NCBI RefSeq assembly: GCF_900156525.1
Contig: NZ_FTPS01000001.1
Location: 2,046,001-2,110,000, forward strand
DNA: 64,000 nt
Reading direction: 5' to 3'
DNA from: Pontibaca methylaminivorans
Lineage (GTDB): Bacteria > Pseudomonadota > Alphaproteobacteria > Rhodobacterales > Rhodobacteraceae
Position numbers and translations under genes: made by a program. Positions 9,173-17,633 of this stretch are shown here, piece after piece. Numbering within the stretch: position 1 is the first letter of the stretch; the number at the start of each line of letters is the position of its first letter. The notes under the pieces were generated by a model. That model was not told the DNA's origin. It saw only the letters and a list, made by a program, of their open reading frames with translations, and did no database searches.

Positions 9173-10009
9173 ATGACGCAGTTTTCCAATTCCGAGCGAC
9201 ACCGCCGCCGCATCTTTGCCGAGGCCGATCCGCCCGGCGCCGCGGCCGCTCCCGGCGAGGCGCTGGTGCGGCGTGATTCGACCGCGCTCACCCCGGTGGA
9301 GCGCAACGATGCGGCCCTGCAGTTCGCTGCGCTTCCGCAGGTGCAGCCCACCCGCCCGCGGGGCGATATCAAGCGCATCCTGCTGCGCGATTTCTTTCGC
9401 CCCGATCCTGCGGGCAAGGCCTTCGACCTGTTGCGCACGCGCCTGCTGCAGACGCTGCGCAGCAACGGCTGGAGCCGTATCGCCATCGCCGCGCCGACGG
9501 CGGGCTGCGGTGCGACCTTCACCGCCGTCAACCTGGCCGAGAGCCTGGCGCGAATCCCCGGGAACCGGGTCGTCCTGATGGACATGAACCAGCGTCAGCC
9601 GGGCGTGGGCGAAGCCTTCGGCTTGGACGACCATGGCAATCTGCGCGAGTTCCTTACCGGCAATGCCGGGGCCGCCGAATACCTGGCGCGCATCAGCGAT
9701 ACGCTGGCCATCGGACAGGCGCAGAAGGTCGGGCGCGGCGCGGCAGAAACACTCCATGATCCGCGCAGCAGCGATGTGCTGAACCGGATGTTGGCCACCC
9801 TGCGGCCGGATGTTGTGCTTTATGATTTCCCGCCGATGCTGGAATGCGACGATCTGGCCGCTTTCCTGCCGCAGCTTGACGGCGTTCTTCTGGTTACGGA
9901 CGGCACCCGCACCCTCGCCCGCGAAATCGACGCCTGCGAGCGGATCCTCGAGGGGCAGAGCCGGCTGCTCGGCGTGATCCTCAATCGCGGCCGGGGCAAG
10001 AGCCGATGA
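9173..10009 (+). CDS. CpsD/BY-kinase-like P-loop ATPase lacking the Walker-A lysine
   Basis: A 278-residue cytoplasmic ATPase-like protein related to CpsD/CapB tyrosine autokinases that pair with Wzz-type proteins in polysaccharide chain-length control. The fold is visible in order: a Walker A region APTAGCGATF (residues 107-116), Walker A' RVVLMDMNQRQPG (Asp137) and Walker B VVLYDFPPM. The invariant lysine of GxGKT/S is alanine at residue 114 (codon GCG at 9512-9514). The C-terminus (ILNRGRGKSR) has no tyrosine cluster. The wzz-like gene follows 57 nt downstream, the usual arrangement for separate kinase and membrane adaptor. It is probably not an active kinase. Confidence 0.82.
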   Translation: MTQFSNSERHRRRIFAEADPPGAAAAPGEALVRRDSTALTPVERNDAALQFAALPQVQPTRPRGDIKRILLRDFFRPDPAGKAFDLLRTRLLQTLRSNGWSRIAIAAPTAGCGATFTAVNLAESLARIPGNRVVLMDMNQRQPGVGEAFGLDDHGNLREFLTGNAGAAEYLARISDTLAIGQAQKVGRGAAETLHDPRSSDVLNRMLATLRPDVVLYDFPPMLECDDLAAFLPQLDGVLLVTDGTRTLAREIDACERILEGQSRLLGVILNRGRGKSR

Positions 10010-10066
10010 TTTTCAGCGTCCGCCCCGCTCCCGGCGATGGGCGGGACCAACAGCGGAGAGCATGAC

Positions 10067-11269
10067 ATGGGGCCGATACAGACGCTGGACGATGCGCTGG
10101 ACATGCTTCGCCGTCGCGCGTGGATCATCATCGGGGTGATTGTCATCGGCTGTGCGATCTCGCTCGCTGTGGCGCTCACCCGCCCGCGCGCCTATACCTC
10201 GACCGAGGTGCTGCAGATCTCGCGCGCGATGCTGTCCGACACGGCGGCCCGCGCCGCCGGGCAGCCGGCATCGACCGCGCGCCGCCTGCAGTTGATCGAA
10301 CAGCGGCTGATGACCCGGGACAGCCTGCTGGAGGTGATCTACAGCCTTGATCTTTATACCGAACTGCCGCTGACCCAGAACGAGAAGGTCGATCTCCTGC
10401 GCAGGGCGGTCGGGGTGGATTTCATCGCCGCGGCGCGCAGTGGCTACAGCGATGACGGGGCGATCTCGATCATGAGCGTCACGGCGACCATGGGCACCGC
10501 CGAACTGGCCCAGAAGGTTGCGCATGAGCTCGCCCAGCGCACGATCGCGCTCAGCACCGGGACGCGGCTCGCCGAAGCGCGCGATACGCTGGAATTCTTT
10601 GCCGAACGTGAACAGCACCTGCGCGAACAGCTTGTTTCGCTGGAAGACGACATCGTCGAATTCCACACCAGAAACGATATTTCCCTGCCCGGCAGCGTCG
10701 AATCGCGGCGCGATGAAATCGACGCGATCAATTCGTCGCTGCTGGAACTGAACCGTGAACTGATCGTGACCCGGCGCCAGGCGGAACGCGAAATCCGCGA
10801 TGCGCGCGAGGCCACCGCGCGCCGCCTGCGCCGGGACTTCGATGACCAGATCGCGGTTCTCGAAGACCAGCGGAACCTGCTTCAGCAGCGCCGCTCCGAA
10901 CTGTTGCAGAGCATCGAGACCACCCCGGAGATCCAGCGCGAACTGAACGTCCTGGTCCGGCGCCGCGACGATGTGCAAAGCCAGCTTGATACCGTGAGCG
11001 GGCGCAAGGCCGATGCCGAAATCATCCTGCAGCTGGAAACCGAGAATCAGACGGAACGCCTTTCGGTGATCGAGCCGGCGTCGCTCCCTGATTATCCCTC
11101 GGGCGGCGGCCGCAAGAAGCTGGCCATGATGGGCGGGATGATGAGCGTCGGCATGGCGTTCCTGATCGCTTTCCTGCTGGAACTGCGCCGCCCGGTCATC
11201 CGCAGCGCGGCGCAGATGGAGCGTGAAACCGGGCTGGAACCCGTGATCGCGATTCCCTTCATCAAGTGA
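10067..11269 (+). CDS. Wzz-type polysaccharide co-polymerase / chain-length determinant
   Basis: Inner-membrane protein of the Wzz/PCP family that sets polysaccharide chain length and supports export. It is 400 residues with a transmembrane helix near each end: IIIGVIVIGCAISLAVAL at about 22-39 and MMGGMMSVGMAFLIAFLLEL near 350-370. Between them is a long, charged, coiled-coil periplasmic region (about 170-330). The SLPDYPSGGGRKK segment just before the last helix resembles the proline-rich Wzz motif. The ATG at 10067 is used because GGAG precedes it at a good distance and the 10 extra codons upstream look unlike coding sequence. No cytoplasmic kinase domain is fused; the preceding gene would supply it. 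Confidence 0.9.
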   Translation: MGPIQTLDDALDMLRRRAWIIIGVIVIGCAISLAVALTRPRAYTSTEVLQISRAMLSDTAARAAGQPASTARRLQLIEQRLMTRDSLLEVIYSLDLYTELPLTQNEKVDLLRRAVGVDFIAAARSGYSDDGAISIMSVTATMGTAELAQKVAHELAQRTIALSTGTRLAEARDTLEFFAEREQHLREQLVSLEDDIVEFHTRNDISLPGSVESRRDEIDAINSSLLELNRELIVTRRQAEREIRDAREATARRLRRDFDDQIAVLEDQRNLLQQRRSELLQSIETTPEIQRELNVLVRRRDDVQSQLDTVSGRKADAEIILQLETENQTERLSVIEPASLPDYPSGGGRKKLAMMGGMMSVGMAFLIAFLLELRRPVIRSAAQMERETGLEPVIAIPFIK

Positions 11270-11321
11270 CCCGGGCGCTCGTGGGCCTGGCATGGCGCGC
11301 CCGGGGGCGCGAGCGCGCCGG

Positions 11322-12683
11322 TCAGCGAAGCTCCATCAGCGCGCGGAAGAAATCGATGTGCAGGGAAAGCGCCGCCGCGGTCACCACGGCCGCAATCGCG
11401 AAATAGATGACGTCATGGAGCGGATCCCAGACCCGGTGCCGGCGCGCGAGCCAGATCAGCGTCGGGTGGCTCAGCAGATGCGCAAGCCCGAGCCCGACGA
11501 TCGCGCCCGTCACGCCATAGGAGATCGTCCCGCCAAGAAGGAGCGAGACCTGGAGCACCGCCCGCGTGGCCGCAAGCGCGAAATAGGACCGGCTGTCGCC
11601 GGCGGCGAGCGCGGCCTGCTCGTAGCTGAGCCCGATCACCGCCGGAAGCTGGGAACAGGCCAGCAGCGTGACGATCGGCGCGGCCATCAGATAACGGTCG
11701 TCATAAAGAACCCCGACGATCCAGGGTCCGAGCATCGCCATCGCTCCGAGCATGAGGACAAGTCCGGCCGTCAGCGCAAAGCGCATCCGCCGCAGCTTGC
11801 GATGCACCCCGGGATCGACCCGGCCCGCCAGATCGCGATAGACCGGGATCAGCAGCCGGAAGACGATGCTGTGCCCCAGCAGCAGCGGAAAGCTCGCCAG
11901 GAAATAGCCGATATTGTAAAGGCCGAGCGCATCCAGCGACATGAACCGCCCGAGAATCGCCCGGTCGCCCTGGTTGCTGATGAACGAACAGGCGGTGGAG
12001 AGGAACACCCATTTGCCGAAGCGGATCAGCTCGGCCGCCGCCTCGGGCTCCCAGCGGAAACGGTTCCTGATCCCCGGCAGCATCCAGTTCGCGAGAATGA
12101 GCCGCGCAACGGTCGAAAACAGCCCGCCGATGACCAGCGCCAACACCGATTTCATGATCCAGGCGAGGATGATCAGGATGATCACCCCGATGACCTGGCT
12201 GAGCAGATCGACAAGGGTCAGCCGACCCATGATCAGATGCCGTTGCGCGGTATCGACCTTGGTCGGCTCGAATCCGTACAGGATCAGCGTCAGCCCGGAA
12301 AGCGGCAGATAAAGCGCGAGTTCAGGCGAGTTGTAGAATTTCGCCGCCGGAATCGCCAGCGCGGCGGTAAAGGACCAGAGCGCAAAGCCCCGAATGACCT
12401 GGATCGTCCAGGCGGTGTTGAGGAAATCCGGGTCGTCGCCGCGCTTGCTTTGGGCAATGGCGGGCGAGGTGCCGACGTCGGAAAACATCGTCAGCCCGAC
12501 CGTCACCACGGTGATCAGCGCCATCAGACCGAAGGCTTCGGGAAACAGAAGCCGGGTCAGGATCAGGTTCGAGCCAAGGCGGATGACCTGGGAAATCCCA
12601 AAACCGAGGGTCAGAAACGACGCGCTGCGCAATCCTCGCGCCATCAGCCCATCGCCGCGAAAAGCTCCGGTGATCGCCCGCAT
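11322..12683 (-). CDS. Oligosaccharide flippase, Wzx-like (MOP superfamily)
   Basis: A 453-residue integral membrane protein with about 12-14 hydrophobic segments, of the polysaccharide-specific Wzx/MviN-like MOP branch. The N-terminus (SFLTLGFGISQVIRLGSNLILTR then LFPEAFGLMALI) is characteristic of the lipopolysaccharide biosynthesis flippase group. It is expected to flip undecaprenyl-linked repeat units across the inner membrane. It is convergent with the Wzz-like gene (52 nt between stops) and divergent from the next glycosyltransferase, so the locus is not a single transcript. Confidence 0.9.
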   Translation of the reverse strand: MRAITGAFRGDGLMARGLRSASFLTLGFGISQVIRLGSNLILTRLLFPEAFGLMALITVVTVGLTMFSDVGTSPAIAQSKRGDDPDFLNTAWTIQVIRGFALWSFTAALAIPAAKFYNSPELALYLPLSGLTLILYGFEPTKVDTAQRHLIMGRLTLVDLLSQVIGVIILIILAWIMKSVLALVIGGLFSTVARLILANWMLPGIRNRFRWEPEAAAELIRFGKWVFLSTACSFISNQGDRAILGRFMSLDALGLYNIGYFLASFPLLLGHSIVFRLLIPVYRDLAGRVDPGVHRKLRRMRFALTAGLVLMLGAMAMLGPWIVGVLYDDRYLMAAPIVTLLACSQLPAVIGLSYEQAALAAGDSRSYFALAATRAVLQVSLLLGGTISYGVTGAIVGLGLAHLLSHPTLIWLARRHRVWDPLHDVIYFAIAAVVTAAALSLHIDFFRALMELR

Positions 12684-12825
12684 TCAATGTTGCCTCATTC
12701 CAATATGGTGCAAGCTATGGTTCACTCTGCACACCGTCAACGCCGCTTTCGCGGCCCTCCCGCACCGGGTGCGGTGGGGATATTGCGGGCATGATCGGAT
12801 TGCCGGCACCCGCCTGAGAGATAGA

Positions 12826-12847
12826 GGTAAACGGTTAAATCTTTACC
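12826..12847. promoter_or_regulatory. Inverted repeat in divergent flippase/glycosyltransferase promoter region
   Basis: GGTAAA (12826-12831) and TTTACC (12842-12847) form an inverted repeat with a 10-nt AT-rich spacer. The repeat lies in the 225-nt gap between the divergent flippase and glycosyltransferase starts. The site is a candidate operator; no regulator is identified. Confidence 0.35.
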
Positions 12848-12908
12848 GGGTAGAATGCCATGATACCTATGGTTTCCGATCCGGACATTCGCATGAAAAA
12901 GGTGAAGC

Positions 12909-14174
12909 GTGAAGGTCGCCTATATCCTCAATACCTATCCGCAGCCATCGCACAGTTTCATCCGCCGCGAATTGCATGCGCTTGAACGCGGCGGGGCCGA
13001 GGTGCGGCGTCTGGCGATGCGGCGCAGCACGGCGCCGCTGGTCGATCCGGCGGACCGGGCCGAAGCCGAGCGCACCACCCATGTTCTCGACCTGGGTGCG
13101 ACGGGACTGCTGCGCGAGGTGCTGGCCTGTGCGCTGCCGGCGCCGCGGCGTTTTGCCCGGGCGCTCGGGCTTGCGCTGCGCATGGGGCGCGTGTCCGAAG
13201 TTGGGCGGCTGCGTCATCTGGTCTATCTGGCCGAGGCGAGTGCCGTGGCCCGGATCTGCAGTCGCGAGGGCATCGAGCATCTGCACGCCCATTTCGGCAC
13301 CAATGCGGCGGCGGTGGCGCTGCTGGCCCATGCTCTCGGCGCGCCGGGATACAGCTTTACCGTTCACGGACCGGAGGAATTCGATGCGCCGCGCGCGCTT
13401 TCGCTCGGGCTCAAGCTCGACCGGGCCGATTTCGCGGTTGCCGTCAGCCAGTTCGGACGCAGCCAGCTGGCACGCTGGGCCGCGCACGAGACCTGGCCCC
13501 GGCTGCAGGTGGTGCATTGCAGCATCGAGCCCGGCCGTTTCACCGATCCGCCCGACCTGCCCGAGGGGCCGCTGCGGCTTGTGAACATCGGGCGCTTTGC
13601 CGAACAGAAGGGGCAACTGCTGCTGATCGAGGCCATGGCGCGGCTGCGGGAGACGCATCCCGATCTGCATCTGAGCCTTGTCGGTGATGGCGAGTTGCGC
13701 CCCCAGATCGAGGCGCTGATCGCGCGCAACGGGCTTGACCGCAACGTCACGCTCTGCGGCTGGCTGGACGAAGCAGGAGTGCGCCGCGAACTGGCCGCCG
13801 CCCATGGGCTCGTTCTGCCGAGCTTTGCCGAGGGGCTTCCCATGGTGGTGATGGAGGCCATGGCGATGGGCCGCCCGGTGATCGCGACCTATATCGCCGG
13901 CATCCCTGAACTCCTGCGCACGGGAGAGGCCGGCTGGCTTGTGCCGGCCGGTGATGTCGGGGCGCTGGTCGGGGCGGTGGTGGCAATGGTCACGACCCCG
14001 CGCGCGCGGCTTGCCCGGATGGGGCGGGCGGGGCGCGAGCGGGTGCTGGAACGCCACGATGCCGAAGTCGAGGCCGCACGGCTTGCCGGCCATTTCAGGG
14101 CCGCGATCGAAAGGCGGGCCGGGGCGCCCGTGTCGGCCGACGACCTGCGGCGGGCTCGGGAACAGGCGGGCTAG
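12909..14174 (+). CDS. GT4-type glycosyltransferase
   Basis: A 421-residue GT-B-fold glycosyltransferase of the GT4 family (glycosyl transferases group 1). The N-terminal domain has YILNTYPQPSHSFIRRE, typical of exopolysaccharide and colanic-acid enzymes, and a conserved HAHFGTNAA. The C-terminal nucleotide-sugar site shows LVNIGRFAEQKGQ, LVGDGELRPQIE and the EX7E-type motif in PSFAEGLPMVVMEAMAMG. The start is GTG at 12909, preceded by AAAAGGTGAAGC. It would add a sugar to the lipid-linked repeat unit on the cytoplasmic face. Donor and acceptor cannot be read from sequence. Confidence 0.92.
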   Translation: MKVAYILNTYPQPSHSFIRRELHALERGGAEVRRLAMRRSTAPLVDPADRAEAERTTHVLDLGATGLLREVLACALPAPRRFARALGLALRMGRVSEVGRLRHLVYLAEASAVARICSREGIEHLHAHFGTNAAAVALLAHALGAPGYSFTVHGPEEFDAPRALSLGLKLDRADFAVAVSQFGRSQLARWAAHETWPRLQVVHCSIEPGRFTDPPDLPEGPLRLVNIGRFAEQKGQLLLIEAMARLRETHPDLHLSLVGDGELRPQIEALIARNGLDRNVTLCGWLDEAGVRRELAAAHGLVLPSFAEGLPMVVMEAMAMGRPVIATYIAGIPELLRTGEAGWLVPAGDVGALVGAVVAMVTTPRARLARMGRAGRERVLERHDAEVEAARLAGHFRAAIERRAGAPVSADDLRRAREQAG

Positions 14175-14216
14175 CGTCGGGAAGGCTGGCGTCGGGCGGG
14201 CCGGGGGCCGGGCCAA

Positions 14217-15941
14217 TTAGGCGTCGCGCTCGGCAATGATCGCGTCCCACCGCGGATTGCTGTCGGACAGAAACCGAAGCCCGCCCCAGCTTCCCCATTT
14301 GCCGGGCACCCCGACATCGACGAAGATATTGAACAGGTCGGCGCCCAGGTCATACCAGCCGGAGATCAGCTCGTGATAAAGCTCGGCCATCTCCGGGGTG
14401 TAGTTCAGGTGAATGAAGAAATCGGTGATTTCCTCGTCATCGACCATGGGGCCGATCCCGACCACATGGGTGCCGCCCTCATACATGATGAGCGAAAGCC
14501 CGTGCTTGCGCGCCACGTTCATGTGCCAGGGCCAAACTTCGCCCATGAGATGCGCAAGCGTATCCGAACCCTCGCCGCTGACCGAACCGTCGCGGAGCTC
14601 CTTCTGGGCCTGCTTTACCGCCGCATCATAGCGGTGGTCCGCAATCCATGTCTTGCGTTCCTGCCCGCTCAGCCCCTGTTCGTCCGCGCTTTCCTCGGCC
14701 TCCCGCAGGCTGCGCCGCAGCCAGCCTCGGACCATGGGCGCATATTCCTCATTGCCGATGCGGCTGCCGAAATAGCCGGTGACGGTATAGGCATCGAAAA
14801 AGCTGTGCGGCGGCGGATTGCCCTCGGACTGCCAGAGCGGCGCATTCAGCGCCATGTCCTCGAGGCCGAGCCATCCGGTCTGCGATGAAATCACCCGCAC
14901 GAGGCGCTCGTCGGCGCTTTCGCCGAATTCCTTGCGCCAGATTTCAGAGATTTCCGCGGCGCGCATGCCGTAGAACTGCAGCCAGGCATTGTCCTTGCCC
15001 CATCGCGCCCTTGCCTGTTCGTCGGCCCATGCCGCCTGCGAGAACTGCCAGTTCCAGACCTCGTTCGAATATTCCACATAGGCGCGCAGTCCGGGGGCAA
15101 GCCGGTCGCGCACCATGGTGGCAAAGTTGTGGTTGTATTCGTCATCGCTGAGATGGGGCACGGTGAACCAGGGATCGACCCGGAGCCGGTTCACCAGGTC
15201 CAGCATGATCTCGAGCGGCACGCCCTTGTATGTCCAGGCGTAATCGTTCACGCGCGGACGGTTCGCCCAGGTGTCCTGCGTGGAATCGTTGGGCGCCATC
15301 CAGTTCATGAAGCGGATCACCTCGAATCCGTCCAGCAGGTCAAGCCATATCGGATCGAAGATTTCCCCGGCCGCATGGGCGTCCAGGTGCCGTTCGTGAA
15401 CGATGGTGATGTTGCGGATATGGTCGCTGCCGTCTTCCTTGTTGCCGGTGCGGGTGATGCGAAGATCAATGAGCCCGTCGCCCGGCGTGAAGTCGAAGCT
15501 GATTTCCTTGCCCCTGCGCCGCCGGTTGCGGACGCGGCCGCCGACCTCGAGTATCCCCTCGCCCTCGTAACGCAGCACATAGCGCCCGGCGAGCAGATGG
15601 GCCTCTTCCGGGAGATCCGTCAGGAGAACGGTGCCGATCGCCGAAAGCTCTGGCGGAATCCGCGTCGGCCAGCCGTTCTCGTCCAGGTGACCGGCGGCCT
15701 CGAGATCGTGGTGATCCTGCCCGCCCCACTGGCCGGGCATGTGGCCGATCCAGCTTCGGGCGGATTTCATCACGTCGATGAAGGGCTGCAGGCTTGCCCA
15801 GTCGGCAATGCCCCCCGGGTTGACGGCCATGCCGCGTTTGCGCGCGCCATCGCCCGCGCTGTCCTGCGCCGACAGCGAAAGGGGCAGCAGGGTGGAGCCC
15901 GACAGAACGAGGCCGGAAAGCAGGAAATCTCGGCGGATCAT
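14217..15941 (-). CDS. Exported clan GH-A-like glycoside hydrolase
   Basis: A 574-residue exported protein, last gene of the PKS-NRPS operon. The N-terminus has RRDFLLSGLVLSG followed by a hydrophobic run ending at about LSAQ (residue 26), consistent with a twin-arginine-like signal. The mature part looks like a clan GH-A TIM-barrel glycosidase: an acid/base-type Asn-Glu pair at residues 293-294 (VEYSNEVWNW) and a candidate nucleophile Glu488 in LIMYEGGTHVVG. A beta-rich segment sits at about 95-180. Family number and substrate are unknown. The start overlaps the upstream stop by 4 nt (ATGA, 15938-15941). A role in trimming or remodelling the locus polysaccharide, or deglycosylating the operon product, is inferred. 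Confidence 0.72.
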   Translation of the reverse strand: MIRRDFLLSGLVLSGSTLLPLSLSAQDSAGDGARKRGMAVNPGGIADWASLQPFIDVMKSARSWIGHMPGQWGGQDHHDLEAAGHLDENGWPTRIPPELSAIGTVLLTDLPEEAHLLAGRYVLRYEGEGILEVGGRVRNRRRRGKEISFDFTPGDGLIDLRITRTGNKEDGSDHIRNITIVHERHLDAHAAGEIFDPIWLDLLDGFEVIRFMNWMAPNDSTQDTWANRPRVNDYAWTYKGVPLEIMLDLVNRLRVDPWFTVPHLSDDEYNHNFATMVRDRLAPGLRAYVEYSNEVWNWQFSQAAWADEQARARWGKDNAWLQFYGMRAAEISEIWRKEFGESADERLVRVISSQTGWLGLEDMALNAPLWQSEGNPPPHSFFDAYTVTGYFGSRIGNEEYAPMVRGWLRRSLREAEESADEQGLSGQERKTWIADHRYDAAVKQAQKELRDGSVSGEGSDTLAHLMGEVWPWHMNVARKHGLSLIMYEGGTHVVGIGPMVDDEEITDFFIHLNYTPEMAELYHELISGWYDLGADLFNIFVDVGVPGKWGSWGGLRFLSDSNPRWDAIIAERDA

Positions 15942-16888
15942 GGGGCAACTCCGGTCTTTTCGTAACTCGTGACGATCTCCCAGGTGGTTTCCTGCATGAC
16001 CTGCGCCGCCTGCGGGCCGGGGGCGGCGGCGGGCGTGCCGTCGGCGCGCAAAAGCTCATGCGGCAGCCCGACCGGGGAGCGGTGATAAAGCGTGGCATAA
16101 TGCACGAGTGCGACGAGGTAATTTCCCAGATCGTTCAGATGGATCGAATCCAGATCGCCCTTGTCGTCGCGGGCGAACAGGGCGGTGCGGTCATGGATAT
16201 TGTCGATCCCGCCGGCTTCTTCCACCTTGCGCACGAAAGCGGCCAGAACCTGACCGGCCGGAATCACATGGACGGGGCGCTGCCCTTTCGTGGCGACGAG
16301 ATCGGGCCCGAGCAGCCGGCGCTCCCAGAGTGTTTCCAGATCGTTGTCGAGCCGCCCGAGCCAGTCGGGATCGGTCAGCGGGTGCCAGGTCTCGTAAAGA
16401 TAGACCTGCGTATCCTCCCGCGCCACGCGCGCCAGATTGGCCCAGAGATGCAGATAGCGGCTGCTGTTGTGCCAGCGGATCGCATCGCGCAGTTCGACCA
16501 TCTCGGTCAGGATCACCGCGTCATAATCGCCCGAGGAAATCGCCGGATAGGCGGCGCGAAAACGGGGATGCGCGTTTTCTTCGCGGAAGCCCTGAATCTC
16601 GATCGTCGGCTCCCAGTGGTCCATCAGGGAACTGCCCCAGCCAAGCTGGCTGGCATAGTCGTGCCCGCGCCCGGCAAGCTGCGCCAGCATCGCCGGCATG
16701 TCGCGCCCGACCAGACTGTGCCCCAGATGATAAACCGAAAGCGGTCCCTCGGGCCGGGGAAGCGGCGTCGCATAAGCGCTTTCCAGAAGGACCGGGCCGG
16801 CGGCACGCTGGCGTACCAGCACCCAGATCGTCAGCCCGGCCAGCACCAGTGCCAGAACCAGAAGAACCGCGGGATAGCGCTGGATCAT
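15938..16888 (-). CDS. Membrane-anchored SGNH-like hydrolase/acyltransferase
   Basis: A 316-residue protein with an N-terminal signal anchor (about residues 6-26, PAVLLVLALVLAGLTIWVLV) and a periplasmic SGNH-like domain. The nucleophile block appears as VYHLGHSLVG with Ser58, where GDS is replaced by GHS. The late catalytic block is DSIHLNDLGNYL with Asp247 and His250. Such proteins add or remove O-acyl groups on polysaccharides, but the reaction here is not known. The ATG at 16888 has GGAGG five bases upstream and lies 31 nt after the PPTase gene; a longer frame overlaps that gene and is not favoured. The 3' end overlaps the next gene by 4 nt. Confidence 0.7.
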   Translation of the reverse strand: MIQRYPAVLLVLALVLAGLTIWVLVRQRAAGPVLLESAYATPLPRPEGPLSVYHLGHSLVGRDMPAMLAQLAGRGHDYASQLGWGSSLMDHWEPTIEIQGFREENAHPRFRAAYPAISSGDYDAVILTEMVELRDAIRWHNSSRYLHLWANLARVAREDTQVYLYETWHPLTDPDWLGRLDNDLETLWERRLLGPDLVATKGQRPVHVIPAGQVLAAFVRKVEEAGGIDNIHDRTALFARDDKGDLDSIHLNDLGNYLVALVHYATLYHRSPVGLPHELLRADGTPAAAPGPQAAQVMQETTWEIVTSYEKTGVAP

Positions 16889-16919
16889 CGTCACCTCCAG
16901 GAACAGAACCGATCCTGTT

Positions 16920-17633
16920 TCATTGCGTGTCTTTCCCATCGGGGGCAAGTTTCATTGCCGTGACGATGAGCCCCTGCCGGCGCTGAAAGCGCCCGAAAAG
17001 GCGGCAACCGGGCGCGAATGTGCCGATCTCCATGAGGAAACGCGCGGTGAATTCGCCCCGGTCGGGAACCAGCGTGATCTCCAGCCCGTCAAACCCGAAG
17101 ATCCGCCCGGTCAGCGGATACTGGCATTTATAGGCGCATTCCTTTGCCGAAAAGATCAGCTTGGCCAGGTGGTTCACCTCGGCCCGGGGCTGCGCGGCCA
17201 GCCAGTCGCGTTCGGCAGGCGTGCAGATCACCGCGATCAGATCCGCATCAAGCGGCGTGTCCTCCTCGACATCGAGCCCGATCGAAGCCGCCGCCCATGA
17301 CGGGGCCACCGCCGCCAGGCAGCAGCGATCGCAATGGCTGATGCTGCCCACGAGCCCCTCGGGCCAGAGCGGGGCGCGGTCCGCCGCCATGGGGATCGCG
17401 CCGGCGGCGATACCAAGCCGGCCCGCGGCCTCCCGCGCGGCGGCGCGGCCGGCGGCGAATTCGCGAAACCGGCGCGGCACGGCGCGACGCATGGAGGCCG
17501 CCTCTTCGGCGAAGAGGGGCGGGGCCTGCCCATGGGGGTCGCGGGCGGCCACGGCCACCGGATGAGCGAACAGCGCCTCGGCCATCTCCCGGCCCCGGAC
17601 ATGGGCGGGGCGGTGGTCGAGCGCCGTGATCAT
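16920..17633 (-). CDS. 4'-phosphopantetheinyl transferase, EntD/Sfp type
   Basis: Activates carrier proteins by moving phosphopantetheine from coenzyme A to the conserved serine. The 237-residue protein shows the EntD-like signatures: LWPEGLVGSISHC, the Mg-binding SIGLDVEED and the KLIFSAKECAYKCQYP motif. It starts inside the NRPS stop (ATGA, 17630-17633), so it is translationally coupled. Its obvious substrates are the NRPS carrier domain (Ser1447) and the PKS ACP (Ser1816) of the same operon. The dedicated enzyme supports the view that both megasynthases are active. Confidence 0.95.
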   Translation of the reverse strand: MITALDHRPAHVRGREMAEALFAHPVAVAARDPHGQAPPLFAEEAASMRRAVPRRFREFAAGRAAAREAAGRLGIAAGAIPMAADRAPLWPEGLVGSISHCDRCCLAAVAPSWAAASIGLDVEEDTPLDADLIAVICTPAERDWLAAQPRAEVNHLAKLIFSAKECAYKCQYPLTGRIFGFDGLEITLVPDRGEFTARFLMEIGTFAPGCRLFGRFQRRQGLIVTAMKLAPDGKDTQ

